Positions 40,701 through 51,969 of a stretch of 64,000 nt of DNA are shown piece by piece (position 1 is the first letter of the stretch; every line of letters begins with the position of its first letter). The notes beneath the pieces were generated by a model, which was given only the letters and a program-made list of their open reading frames with translations, ran no database searches and was not told the origin of the DNA. Position numbers and translations under genes: made by a program. The stretch covers positions 248,001-312,000 of the forward strand of contig JBAMDO010000009.1 in NCBI GenBank assembly GCA_037074765.1, read 5' to 3'. Origin of the DNA: Mansonella perstans. Lineage: Eukaryota; Nematoda; Chromadorea; Rhabditida; Onchocercidae.

Positions 40701-41568
40701 ACAGCTGAACAGTGAGATACGACGAATAACATGATGAAAGTAATGTATTTTAAGATGACCTCAATTCAACAGAAATAAATATCAACCTAAAATTTCACAA
40801 TCCAAAAGATCAAAAATTCAAAACTATAATAATATTGAGCTAAAACTTATTTCGATTAAAAGACTTGGTGTACACTGTACCATTAAAAATTTATATAAAA
40901 TTTAAATGAAACTGTTAAGCTAAGCTTTAAAAAACAGCGTACATCTTCCTCCTTGTCTCCTTTCCCTCCCCTTTCAAAAAAGTATTTTTCTTCTGAAATA
41001 TTTCACAAAATTCCCACTTTTTCGGTGAAAAAACCAGCCGGCCTCTCATCTCCAAAGTTTTCCGCAAGTTTCTTGGCACACACAAGCCTGAAACTGACTT
41101 GAACAATAACATAAGTTATAATTTTCCACTATAAAATTTCCAGAATCTACAAAAAATTGGTACTTTTAGAAACTCAACTAGGATAATTCATTGAACTGTT
41201 TAAACGGTAAATGTTCCTGTTAATGAAGCATTTAAATGGGCTACTTTATGACAAATGAATTTAAGGGTAACTTGACAGTTAGAATCGAGACTTTAAGTTA
41301 ACCAACGCTTGCTATTTATAAAAATGAATCATGATTGCATTATTCTTGTAATGGAGAATTAGACAATCATTACAGGCATTTCTTCCGTAAAATTGAAGTG
41401 CACAGGTCTACCTACGATTCACGTAAATACGCAGAGCATTATGAATTATAAAAGTTAAATTATAAATAGGATGGCAAGAGATTACCAATCATCTTCCGTT
41501 TCCATAAGTTCGAAAAGTTGTAGCGTTTCCTCATGCTTCCAACTGAGTGACATGCAAGGATACTTCAT
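34762..41568 (-). CDS. BRD8: BRD8 homologue, bromodomain subunit of the NuA4/TIP60 acetyltransferase complex
   Basis: Eighteen exons in phase: 41568-41486, 41087-41018, 40704-40579, 40144-39992, 39600-39520, 39430-39091, 38801-38689, 38505-38419, 38251-38149, 38006-37889, 37688-37542, 37435-37321, 37060-36946, 36797-36715, 36103-35961, 35642-35465, 35175-35095, 34911-34762; 761 residues. N-terminus: a SANT-like segment (SWKHEETLQLFELM, then LAENFGDERPAGFFTEK), as in human BRD8, followed by charged coiled coil (EIEKLLEEAREED). The middle is Ser/Pro/acidic and low complexity with basic patches. Exons 15-16 hold the bromodomain: TAWRMVSSHRHAAIFAHPVS, MDLSTLKKQLDGGS and LLMFANAVMFNSTGHDVNHY. The FNSTGHD block replaces the YNSSDHD of human BRD8; the acetyl-lysine-binding Asn is kept. 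The last exon is basic and Ser-rich. BRD8 sits in the TIP60 complex next to EP400 and reads acetylated chromatin. Exon 13 uses an unusual TTTAAG acceptor. Confidence 0.94.
37147..37170. repeat. Poly(A) homopolymer run in a BRD8 intron
   Basis: An uninterrupted run of about 24 A lies in the intron 37061-37320. Several similar runs occur in this window (for example near 9866, 19848, 52208 and 53820). Confidence 0.85.
39429..39857. repeat. About 82-bp direct duplication in adjacent BRD8 introns
   Basis: A block from CTGAAATCTCATGGG to TGACAAATACAACAAAA occurs at about 39429-39510 and, with few differences, at about 39778-39857. The first copy includes the real splice acceptor of exon 6; the second copies that acceptor into the neighbouring intron (39601-39991). 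Confidence 0.85.
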
Positions 41569-41600
41569 CCTTACTTAAAGCCTAAAAACTTTTTTCGCAA
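41569..41600 (-). promoter_or_regulatory. Probable spliced-leader acceptor of the BRD8 gene
   Basis: A minus-strand tract GAAAAAAGTTTTTAG ends at 41582, 13 bases before the start ATG at 41568. No further upstream exon is required, so trans-splicing is the likely use. Confidence 0.45.
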
Positions 41601-42915
41601 TATCATCAGAAGAATACTGAAAACCTACGTGTAATCATGATAACTACATTTACTGCTGTGAACTTCCTGCTTTTTCCTCTCACCACAACAATGGATTTTT
41701 TTTATACAATTCTTATCAATCTTTATCATAAATCTGCTTAGAGTATATTCTTTTTTTCTTTTCCTTCTGCTTATCACAAAAATTTTGCGTAGTTATATCT
41801 TATCAGTTCTTATCAATCCTTATCTTCTCTTCGACTATAGCAATTCTTTTCTTCTCCATTCTGAATCATTATTATCGTATTATACATATCCCAAAGTCTT
41901 ATAAATTCCCAAATCTTTAATAATATCCTGAATCTCATAAGAACAATTGCAAAAAGATATCTCGGGAAAATTTTGTGATCCGTTGCATTGGAGACATCTT
42001 GCATTTTGGCTCTATGCCACGGGTGATGAAATAGGATATCTCGGATCAGATCATTTTCTGGATATTGGGATTATTTCTTTACAAAAGTGCTCAAGTACTG
42101 GAATGTCTTAGATGCTGGGATGAAATTCCTCATGAATTCAATTTTCATTTCTTAACCATCTGGACATGTAAATAAATTACATCGATCATTATTTGTTACA
42201 CAAATAAATTTAATTTAAGTGCTATTAATTACTTATTAAATTGATTGAAATCTTAATAAAAAATAAAATCGAAAAAATTTGCATGTGTTTATTAATATCT
42301 ATAAAAGTTAAATTTTTACTTATTCATAAGTTCAATTTATATTTGTATTTCTAGTGAGGCACTGAAATGTTAGTCTTCTAAATATACATTTCATATCAGT
42401 GTAATCAACAAACTGTCATAATCCGCAGTACTTCTGCGAAACTAGAGTTTTTTTCATTCATTCCCGAGTAATACCAATAACATTAGTTTTCTCATCAATC
42501 TGTCCCATAATGCCATTTTTTTATTTAAATCTTTTTCCTCAATCTCAATATTATCAGTGTTCTATTTATGTCATATATGATGCTCTATACTACTCAATTA
42601 ATTACACTTTTAACCTTTCACCTAACAGAAATGTCATTAATGACAAATAAGTTAATTAAGTAATGAAACTATGTTAATTAAGTAACGCAATTAATTAAGT
42701 AATGGACGAGAAAACAGAGTTATTCATTCTTCTTTTTTATTGATTTACATATATTTCTGAAGATAAACTTTACTTTTGTCTCTTTGTTTTTTGTCCGAAA
42801 TGAAATGAATTAATTCTTAATTACTTCATTTGTTTCAATACAACTAATCAATGATAATAAAAAAGTCATAGTTAATAAAACAGGTTACAGTTAATAGATC
42901 ATAGATGACAATTTT
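41601..42915. other. Intergenic region between BRD8 (-) and the small membrane protein gene (+)
   Basis: AT-rich spacer between two divergent genes. Near 42650-42705 the element TTAATTAAGTAA recurs three times. A 63-codon minus-strand frame at 41813-42004 has no recognisable feature and was not called. Confidence 0.5.
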
Positions 42916-42931
42916 TCTATCTTTCATACAG
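42916..42931 (+). promoter_or_regulatory. Probable spliced-leader acceptor of the small membrane protein gene
   Basis: TTTTTCTATCTTTCATACAG ends at 42931, four bases before the ATG at 42936. This spacing is typical of nematode trans-splice sites. Inference. Confidence 0.5.
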
Positions 42932-42935
42932 TAAT

Positions 42936-43520
42936 ATGGGCAATAAATATGAAACACTTCTGTTGACACAATTGGCACCATTACCGCCTGCCGAGGTATC
43001 ACCAGTGGATGCAGAAGGGGAATCAGCAAAAAGTAGTACTACCGATCTTTGCACCAAAAATTTGGAAGTTGAAAGTAAGCAATCTATCAATATTTTAGAG
43101 AAATTTATTTCACAGAAATGCAGCCATTAATTTTTCAATTAATTTTTTGACGAAAGTAAAATAACACGAGCTATAATATATAGCATTTACGCTTAAATGT
43201 CCACGCCTTGCACAAAAAATGAACGTCATCTGACATAATATTTACACTTCATTTTTCATATTAGACATGAAAAAAAGAAAGAAAGCGAAAGCTCACTTAC
43301 ATATGCTATAATAACGGAAATTTTTCTACTTTCCAAGATCCAAGATAATTTTACTGAAATTACTTTTTTGAATATTTATTATCATTATTTACATTTATAA
43401 ATTCCAGAAGTAGAAACAAAACAGAAGCGAAGAAAATTTATGATTATAGTATATGTTGGTGCAATGATACTAAATATTCTTGCATTTAACATGGGCTTAC
43501 TCATCGGTTACTTTGGTTGA
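42936..43520 (+). CDS. Small single-pass membrane protein (83 aa), unknown function
   Basis: Two exons, 42936-43074 and 43408-43520, join in phase (phase 1) and end at the TGA at 43518. The chain starts MGNKYETLLL; its N-terminal half is acidic, Ser/Pro-rich and polar (LPPAEVSPVDAEGES), followed by a basic stop-transfer-like KQKRRK and a 20-residue hydrophobic segment near the C-terminus (about residues 59-80, with VYVGAMILNILAF), ending LLIGYFG. This predicts a tail-anchored protein with its N-terminus in the cytosol. Gly2 makes myristoylation conceivable, though residue 6 is Glu rather than the usual Ser/Thr. I do not recognise the family. A trans-splice-like acceptor lies just before the ATG. 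The tail anchor is my inference from hydropathy. Confidence 0.7.
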
Positions 43521-46235
43521 AAACATGAAAGGTTGAATAACTTTTTAACAGTCATGGACTAAAGCACTAATTCTTTTGTTAATGAGATGTGCTTTTAAAA
43601 TAAATTTTAGAAGAAGGCGAAAAAGAAATGCAAAAAAAGCCATTTTGAATTCAAAAAATAATTGTTAAACTAATTAAAATAAAAGTAATAAATTAAAAAA
43701 AAAATCTCTTTACTCTAATTAAATTTGAATTGCTGTTGAACGAAAATAGAAAAACATCGCGATAGATTTTGGGAGAAATTTCTTCTATAAATATTAATTA
43801 GAACAATTATTAAATGTTTAATCAATTCTATCCAATTAACATAGTTTTTTTCTCCTTCTGTGTTTACCAATTCATTTAAAAACAATCTTTTTTAGTTTTT
43901 GGATTCGTTCAAATCATGTTTGCAAAAAAAGAATGGTGGAATAATTCTCTAATTATATCAGTCTATTAGTGAAATATGTAATAATAATTTGACTTTTAAT
44001 TGCATTTTTAAAGAATGATTTTTTTTAAAACTAAGACTTATATTTGTGTACATATGTGTACATATTTGTGTACATATATGGGGTGGAAATTAAAATCATT
44101 TGTATGCTTTGAAATGAAAATGTGAAATGTTAAACTTTCATTATCATGAACTATTGTAATGAAAGTTAACTAAAGTAATACAACTGTTAAAATCTTATTA
44201 ATATATTTATAAAATATTAAGCAAAAGAAAGTAAACTAGGTTGGAAAATAATTTGAAAGGAATGAATGATTACAGAGTCTTCTATAATTATTAGAATTAT
44301 TATAATTATTCTGTAATTATTTCTGTAGTTATTAGACGGATGTGAATAAAAACAATAGTTTTGAAAAGTTCCCATGAAATGTCGAAATTAATGAAGTTCA
44401 AATAAATGAATGATTTATTCAAGAACTAATTTTAACCTCCATGCAACAACTCTTTGTGAAATTAACGATGCTGAAAGTACTTCAATTAATTGCGCAATGA
44501 CAAGTTGACGCAAGTTGATGTAAACTGTATCACGTTAAACATAATCACCTGATCACTATACGAAATACCATCATAAGAGAGACAAAAATTGCACCAAATT
44601 GATCGTTTGCATATGGCTTGCGAATAAGAACGCTAAGAATGACTGACTGCAAAGTTTAGAGTAACTAACTAAAGCGCAAATGTACATTTGACGATTTCTA
44701 CGATAGCTTAAGTGTTCGTTTTAGTAATTTAACAATGCGCAAAAGTGCATTCACCGACGATATTTGAAGCGACGTAAGCATTATATTTATTGACATTTTA
44801 AGCTGCGCGAGGGTGCATTTTATGCGAAAGCAAAATAATTAAAATGAGTGAAATTAAACGGGAAGAAAAATTAAGGTTAAAAGAGCGAAGTAAAAATAAT
44901 TCAATATTTCTTCAATGTGAGCAGAAAATAGATTTGAAGGATTGAATTGAAGAAAAGGGACCAAATTTAGAACTTACAGTAAGCAATGACAGGAATTTAA
45001 ACAATCAAAAACGTTTCGAAAAAATAATTGTTTTGAATGTACGGAAAATTAGGAAACATCGCGACTAACAAACAAAGAAAAACGACAATGAAATGCTTGG
45101 GAAAAAGAAATAAAGAAGAAATCGTTTTTTACTTTAAATTAACAGAGAGAGAGCTGCATTTTTTTGAAATTAAATTAAACAGATTTCAACCTTAAAGAAC
45201 CGGAAGAAGCGGTCAGATGAAGCAGGCAAAGGTAAGCCTGTAAATATCATTGGTCCTTAATAAGCTACATTCGATCACCGAATGCTCAGCAATAAAATTT
45301 AAAAACAAAAGATACAAAATGAAAAGCCTTTGACGATGAAAGATATGACAACTGACAAGGACAATTTCAGGCTGAAAAGCCTAAAAAGAAAGGGAAAAAA
45401 TAACCATATATTGATTAACATTTGAAAGAAATTTAAAACAGCCAGAAAAACAATCGTAAGGAATTCGACATCTAACAAGCATGCAAAGAGCAAGAGAAGC
45501 TCAGAAAGAAAGATTAATTATTGGGCGATATTAATTACTAACATAGTGTGACATTGAATCGCTGAAAAAAGCAAACAACAATACTATGTGAGAAAATTTT
45601 AAAAAGAAAAAAACAGCCGCAATAAATGAAAATAATTAATTAATTTAAGGAATGCAAAGAGCAATTTTTACAGTAACCTTAAGAGTGTCACTGTTGACAG
45701 AAGACAGAAGTAGTTAATTAATCACTATTGACAGAAGTAGTTAATTAATTAGTTGTGGGAAACAAAGACTATCTGACACTATTGTTCAATGGATGGATCA
45801 TTATGTCATTTTGATGGTTACAATGGCCATATCAGATGTGAAAGATTGCTTCGAAACTGTAAATCAGGTATAGAATGCTTTAAATTAATTATATTCTATT
45901 TTAAAAAAATTTCACTATTAAAATGGTGACAAAAATTAGATCAGCTGATATAAGTTGCAAGTATTTTATTTATGGTTCAGTTTTTCTTGAATAATCCAAA
46001 CAGAAATGCATACTTTTGTTCTGTTAGATGTCTATGATTGCTATTGCGGAGATTGACTGTGCTGCTGTATTCCTGTAAACATGAAAAATCTTTCAATCAA
46101 TTCACTTACGAATTCACAGGAATTTGCAGGACAGATTTACTGCGAATTTAATATTTTATCCGTCTAATATATCAATAGTAGCTAAATTTTCTTGAAATCC
46201 ATCTCAGAAATAGAAATAAATATTTTCATTTCGGG
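43521..46235. other. Long intergenic region, 2.7 kb
   Basis: AT-rich, with a purine-rich stretch around 44860-45660. It contains diverged GCGC-containing repeats at 44674-44820 and a short duplication of GACAGAAGTAGTTAATTAAT near 45695-45760. A possible coding exon at 45790-45868 (MDGSLCHFDGYNGH..., donor GTATAG) was noted but cannot be connected to anything. No gene called. Confidence 0.5.
44674..44825. repeat. Diverged tandem repeat, about 63-68 bp period, three copies
   Basis: Cores GCGCAAATGTACATTT (44674), GCGCAAAAGTGCATTC (44737) and GCGCGAGGGTGCATTT (44805) are followed by partly similar sequence including CGA-rich and TTTAAG/TTTAAC pieces. Each core is itself near-palindromic (GTACAT, GTGCAT). 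The last copy is incomplete. Confidence 0.55.
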
Positions 46236-49200
46236 ATGAGAACTGCTTGTTATCCGGTTGTTGTCGCAGTTTTTCTTTGCCTCTCAAGGTGAAATTAACG
46301 ATCGTATAAGGCTAAGTGATGTAAAAACTTTTGAATTTCAATGTGTTCATAATCATCACTTCAACCTCTGACCTCAATAATTCATTGAATTAATTTGTAA
46401 TAATTAGAATGATTCTGCATCAGGATTTAATGAGTTGTTGATTAATTAGATTATGAGAAGATGAAAATTAAGCAAAATGGAGTAAATAGAAATATTTTCT
46501 CTTGTGCTTGTATTAATTTAATAGAATCCGAAATTCGACAATTTTCGAAGGAAAACTTTTTTCTTATCGACTTGTAAGAATTGCAAATTGCAAATAATAT
46601 AATTTTGCATATGTCAATTAAAAGATAATACTTAATGTTACAAAAAGGGAACAAAGATTCTGTAAATGTGTAAATGAAATGCAGGCGTGATTAGTACATT
46701 GGAATTCAAGGAAAAGCGGGAAGAGATGACTTTAAGTAAGCCAGGAATTGGAACGGAACTATTTTTTTCCAATCTACAACTTTTCTAAATCTTCCTCTGA
46801 CTTTACAATTCTTTATCAATTTCCATCGCATTTTGTTGTTCAGATGAAAACTGATATCACTGGTTAATTAGAAATTTCTCAATTTTATCACAATAAAAGA
46901 AGTATCAGATTCTCAATTATTTGTTAAAATATGAAATAAGTTTAATTATTATTGTAACAATTAATTTTATAAAATTAAATGAATCTTGAATTTCATATAG
47001 CAGTAATTATTAGATTTTTATTTTAATCATTTGTAAGTTTATCAGTGAATCTGTTGAAGACTGCTAAATCTTTTACATAATAGTAGCATATTAGTACTTA
47101 TAATTAATTGCTTCAAATTAATTAGTATTGCGAAATTTTTTGAAAATTTGATTAAATTAAAAATAATCTTTTGTTGGAGAAAAATTACTAAAATATAGGC
47201 AACTTTGTAGTGCAATTGAAAAGAAGCAAATGAATGAGGAACAAATGGAAGATTACAATCGTAAACTGAATAGCTATTATCGGTGCATGGAAGGGCGAAA
47301 GAAATATATTGAGCAGAAGGTGACACCAATTCAAGCGCTTATCGCATTACGTGATGCTGAATTGGAATTGCGATGTTTCAGATGGTAATTTGTTTACTTG
47401 TTGAGCATTGTTGTGGATAGCAGATAATATATTCTGAATCACAAGTGGAAGTTAAAAGAATTTCACGGCATGATTACCGTAATTCCATCTTACATAAATC
47501 GTTATGAAAAATCAATTTAATGCCTTAAAATGGACAAGAAAAGAAGATGATGAAATATCTTTTTTAGGAATTTTCTTAACGGTTTAAAATATGCTAATAA
47601 TGTCATTCTGGATTCTAATGCACTGTGATGATTTCCGTTATAGTTTAAGTCCGGAAGAACAAACCGAAGTAGAAGAAGTTTGGAAACCAAACGAATCATT
47701 CATTGGGAAAAAGATTCGTCGAATTATTGACAAAGTAAAAGAGGTATGAATATATGTTAATATAACAGTAAATATTAATTTTTCACAAAGAAATCTTTTC
47801 CAGCATGGAGAATTATTTCAAAATTTTTTCAAAATATAAAACAAGAAAGTTAGAAATTTTTATAATACATCTTGTTTTTACAGTTTATTTTATCAGAAGT
47901 TAAGCGTGGAAGTAAGAAAACAACGAATGAATGGGATTACATCTGGGAGAAGGCCAGTTTCGAGGAAGGCTCCAAGGGTTGGTGGCGAAGTGTCGTTGAT
48001 ATTGACCCAACTCTCTCTGTGGCCGAAAAAACCATAAGTCTTATCAAAAAGTATTTTCATCAGTTATTCGCATTTATGTCATCTGCTATTAGCTTGCTAC
48101 CAATATAATAATGATGTACACCGATTAGATTATAAGGCATATGGCTGTCATTGTTAAAAGCATGCCTGCTAAAGATATGCCTATGATATCACCATCATGA
48201 TGTTGTTGCCATTATAGAAGTTTAATTATATTACATAATTCGGAAAGAATTTCCACCTTTTAGTCCTTCTCTACAAGTTGTCCGTTTTTTAAAATTTCTA
48301 ACGAATATTTTCAAAATTAGCAAAGTTGCAAATTGAAATTTGGATATTTTTTGCATGGTTAGAAAATACTAGATTTCTGTAAATAAAACTCCGTAAACAA
48401 TAAAATCATGTATGATAATTTTTACTGAAACTCAGATTCATGAAGCGTCAGACAAGTGAGCCCAAACTTGGTGATCATTTCGAGCTTATCCTTCCAAAAG
48501 TAAGCCGAAGAGACATGGGGTGGTATCGCTGCATAAGACGTACAAACAATACTGTGAATATAGCTAATACATATTACATCGATGTGGTCACCAATGCAAC
48601 TCCTGAAATTGTTAGCTTGTTGTTTAATAATTTCTTGGTGGAATTAAAATTCCCAAATAAAATTTAACTGATTTTAGTTGCAGCATATATTTTGAGATTC
48701 TCAGTTCATTTCATCGGTTAAGTAATTCATTGCTTTAATCACTTTGGTGTGATTTATTTTTAGATAATAAATAATTCTGCGAAAAAGCAAATGCGAGCCA
48801 TGCAGCATGAATTCGCAAATTTTAAACTGCGATCAAATGCCATCGCTACGCCGTGGAGTGAATGCAGCAAATGCGACACAAGGGAAGGCGAGAAACGACG
48901 CAAAATTGTTTGCCATTTATCGGTGACAAAAATTTCGTTAACTTCACACAGATCGGATATGTGATAGGAATAAGCTGATTAATTAATCTTCAGCCTTGAA
49001 AAAATAAAAGAATGGTTAATTACATCCATTTCTGATGACTTCAATGAACCAATGACATTGCAGAAATTTAGATTGCTCCCGGTATTCCTTACAATGCAAT
49101 TTCAAATTCTGTTGTATCATACATGCAACTCTTCTCGCATATTCCTTGCCGCAGTTCATTGGTGCCAATGCAAATGCGAAGTATTTTATGGCCCATTCAG

Positions 49201-51292
49201 GATATCGTCCATGTTGAAAATTGTTATGTAAGACGATTAACCTTAACATTCAAATTAAACAGAGAACGATATCTGACAATCGATTTTGGATATAAATTTT
49301 TACGAATTTCGTACGAATTTTTTTTAAGTTTAATTATCTGTCTTGCAAACTGTGACATTTGATAACACTGTACTTTCCTTCAGGTACCCTGTGTGCGCGC
49401 AAAATTAGAGAAAACACGCCTAATTATTGATAAGAATGAATTTGGCCGAGAGGTTGTTATTGATAAAATTCCGCCAGGTGAATACCTAATGAATGAACGA
49501 TTACCACCTCTTCGTAAAGCAGTAAAACGGGAAGCCATACAGGTTATTTAGTACGGCCTAAATTCTTAACAAGGTGTTTATATTTGGTAAGACTTATTTC
49601 CAAATTTCAATCAAGACTGAAAAATTTTTGCATAGTATGATGAATTGCTTAGAATTTCGAAAAAATAAAATTGGATCTCAATTTGGCCAAAGTAGTTTAA
49701 ATTCAATCTCCAATTTATGATGAAATTCAATAATGAAATGATTTTTATTTCTTAAAACAAATTTCACATTTTACACATAAATTCGATTTAAATTCTCATA
49801 ATGGTAGTTTAGAACAAGGTGTGAAAAAAAAAATGAAAATTTTACTTCTGTCAGAAAAGAAGACATTGACGACGAAGTTTCTTCATGTTGCTTGACATGG
49901 ATAAAGGATTTGCTGACGATGACGACAGATTTGTTATTTTTAGATTATTAGTGGATAGGGAGAGTGCAGCCATGGTTGGAGCTAAATAGTTGAATTGAAT
50001 TTTAAGATAAGGAATCTTGTAGAACATCGAAAAAGATTGAATAACGAATAGGCAATTATATAATAATAGGATTTGCAATAACGCAAGACAGTACATAGGC
50101 CAATTTCATGCAAAAAGAATCATTTGAATTGGTTTACCGGATTTTCCACAACGTTTTCTACTACAATTCAAGATCAGAACATTTTCATTTAAGATTTTGA
50201 AAATAAATAAATGACTCATTGATTTGGTATAGCTTTATGACTGAATCAATCCTTTATCTGAGAAATATTTGAACCAAACATTGTGCTAAATGTTTGTAAT
50301 ACAAATATTTTAATTACTTACAGCATATTTACAAATTTTCATGGTTTTCCATAAAACATTGTGAACATTGTATAATTTGCAATTTCTAAAAACATTTTCT
50401 AGGCTCTTGAAAACGATCCTTACATTTTATCTTGCCCACAAAAAGAATTTGGCATTTTTTGGGCGTTGAATGAAACATACATCTCATCTACTTCACTGTT
50501 AGCGCAGTATCCTGATAAAAGGATTTATATTGATGGTGATAATCAGCTTATTATCAATTATCTTACGCTGGAAGATGATGAAAGTTTCTATAGGTAATGA
50601 TAAAATAAAATAAAAACAAGAGAACAAATCTGGAACAAACTGTTACATCAATCTCGGGTGTTGAGATTATTCGAAACTTCAAAATAGAATTGGTCAGTTC
50701 AAGAAGTGCTTATATAAGTACTTTTTGGCGATTAGACGTACAACATTTTCAAAGAAGATCATAGAGATATTGAAAACATAAATGCTTACTTATTTCGGCA
50801 ATTATTTGTTCGCAGCTGTCACCGAGCATATGATGGTGACGTATTGAGAACATTCAGCTTGGTTGTCAATAAAGGCAAACATCGCCAGGAAATTGTTGAA
50901 TATGTGAATTTTGGTATCAGGTTTGCATATTATTCAATTCGTTGCAGAAAAGTTTTCTTTTCAAATTCACTTTTTGTTATTACGATAAGAAAAATTACAA
51001 TTTTTTTTTGGATCCTTGCGTTGTTTTCATTTGATTCTCCATCAAGATGATTACAAATATAACTCTTTTACCGTAATGAGTGCTATTCTATTCAAGAAGT
51101 ACTGTATTTGGCTCTTCTCGATTCTATGCTCTTCACTTTCTGGTCGTACTCTTTAGATACGGTGCATTTTTCCTCATTATATTAATGGTGCTATCGATTA
51201 CTTTGAATGTAAGCGTTCAATCGGAAAAATATCGACGTAAGGTTGCGATGAAGCAGTTCACCGATAAACTAGTAAACAAAGCGGGATCTTAA
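46236..51292 (+). CDS. FAM187-like membrane protein: signal peptide, Ig-like, TSP1-like, Ig-like, transmembrane
   Basis: Ten exons in phase: 46236-46288, 47199-47384, 47644-47743, 47884-48050, 48436-48610, 48764-48922, 49384-49542, 50403-50593, 50816-50920, 51157-51292; 476 residues. Start: MRTACYPVVVAVFLCLS is a good signal peptide. Then a Cys-containing segment with CLSPEEQTEVEEVW; a first Ig-like domain with the canonical MGWYRCIRR end (D-x-G-x-Y-x-C); a TSP1-like motif TPWSECSKCD followed by Cys spaced as in CHLS VPCV; a second Ig-like domain with YILSCPQKEFGIFWALN and EDDESFYSCH; a transmembrane segment GAFFLIILMVLSITLNV; and a short basic cytoplasmic tail. The order Ig, WS-x-CS-x-C, Ig, TM recalls the vertebrate FAM187 family; that assignment is from memory and moderate. 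A type I cell-surface protein is predicted. One intron (48923-49383) contains an antisense ORF. Confidence 0.85.
49016..49249 (-). CDS. Possible nested intronless gene: small CX9C cysteine-rich protein (77 aa)
   Basis: An ATG-initiated, uninterrupted 77-codon frame lies antisense inside intron 48923-49383 of the Ig-domain gene. After an N-terminal part with YPEWAIKYFAFALAP it reads CGKEYARRVAC (Cys-x9-Cys), nine residues, then CKEYREQSKFLQC (Cys-x11-Cys), ending RNGCN. This helix-Cys pattern is that of CHCH (twin CX9C) proteins imported into the mitochondrial intermembrane space by MIA40; the human complex I factor NDUFAF8 has the same size, a CGxE...YxxC first half and a GC near its end. The second spacing of 11 departs from the canonical 9. 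Its residue composition, with few Phe/Ile/Lys-only runs, is unlike the spurious frames nearby. It may be a gene, a retrocopy or chance; I cannot run a search to decide. Confidence 0.5.
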   Translation of the reverse strand: MLRLIVLHNNFQHGRYPEWAIKYFAFALAPMNCGKEYARRVACMIQQNLKLHCKEYREQSKFLQCHWFIEVIRNGCN

Positions 51293-51969
51293 ACTCTGAA
51301 TAATGATAACAGAACTGTAAATGAGATTTCAAACCTCAGTTATTCTTTATAAGCTTGATTAAAGAGTTTTAATTGTATATTCCAGAATTCCATCATCCAT
51401 TTTTAAATTAAAAAATTAGGATTCGTCAATTATTGACTTATCATGTGCAACACAGATATTTGTCAGTCCATTTAATTAGTTAACAGATTTAATTGAAATA
51501 TGTAGTGATTTGGATGACAAAATGTGCACATTGATATTTCTTCTCCAAATCCTATCTGTTTTTATCTGTATCAGCAAAAAATGAATTTCTATAGCATTGG
51601 CATATATTTTATATTTAACTTCCTTGACACCTCACTGACTATCGATTACTTTGAACTACAAAATAAATCCTGAAATGCCTGCAGCTTAAGTGAAAATATT
51701 CTCGATCCAAAAATGATTAAATATGATCCAAGACCAATACAATTAAATATAACCCAATACAATCTCTGTAAAAACGATATAAGATAAAATATATTGATGA
51801 AAATATCCATTGGAATTAAGGCTTATTGACTGAAAATTTATTGATGAAGACAATTGTCCTGATTTTTGACTGAAAATTGCACAACAATAGAGACATTTGT
51901 CTTGACGCACATAGAACGTTGAACGATGAGGAGATGATGTGAAATAACTGTCTAATAGCCAAAATCAAA
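51293..51969. other. Spacer downstream of the Ig-domain gene
   Basis: 3' flank of the Ig-domain gene and of the possible Pro/Gly-rich minus-strand gene. AT-rich, with repeated AATATAACC/AATACAATTAAATAT-type words near 51735-51775. No gene seen. Confidence 0.5.

Noticed and set aside
41813..42004. 63-codon minus-strand ATG frame upstream of BRD8
   Set aside because: No motif, no splice context and an AT-driven composition.
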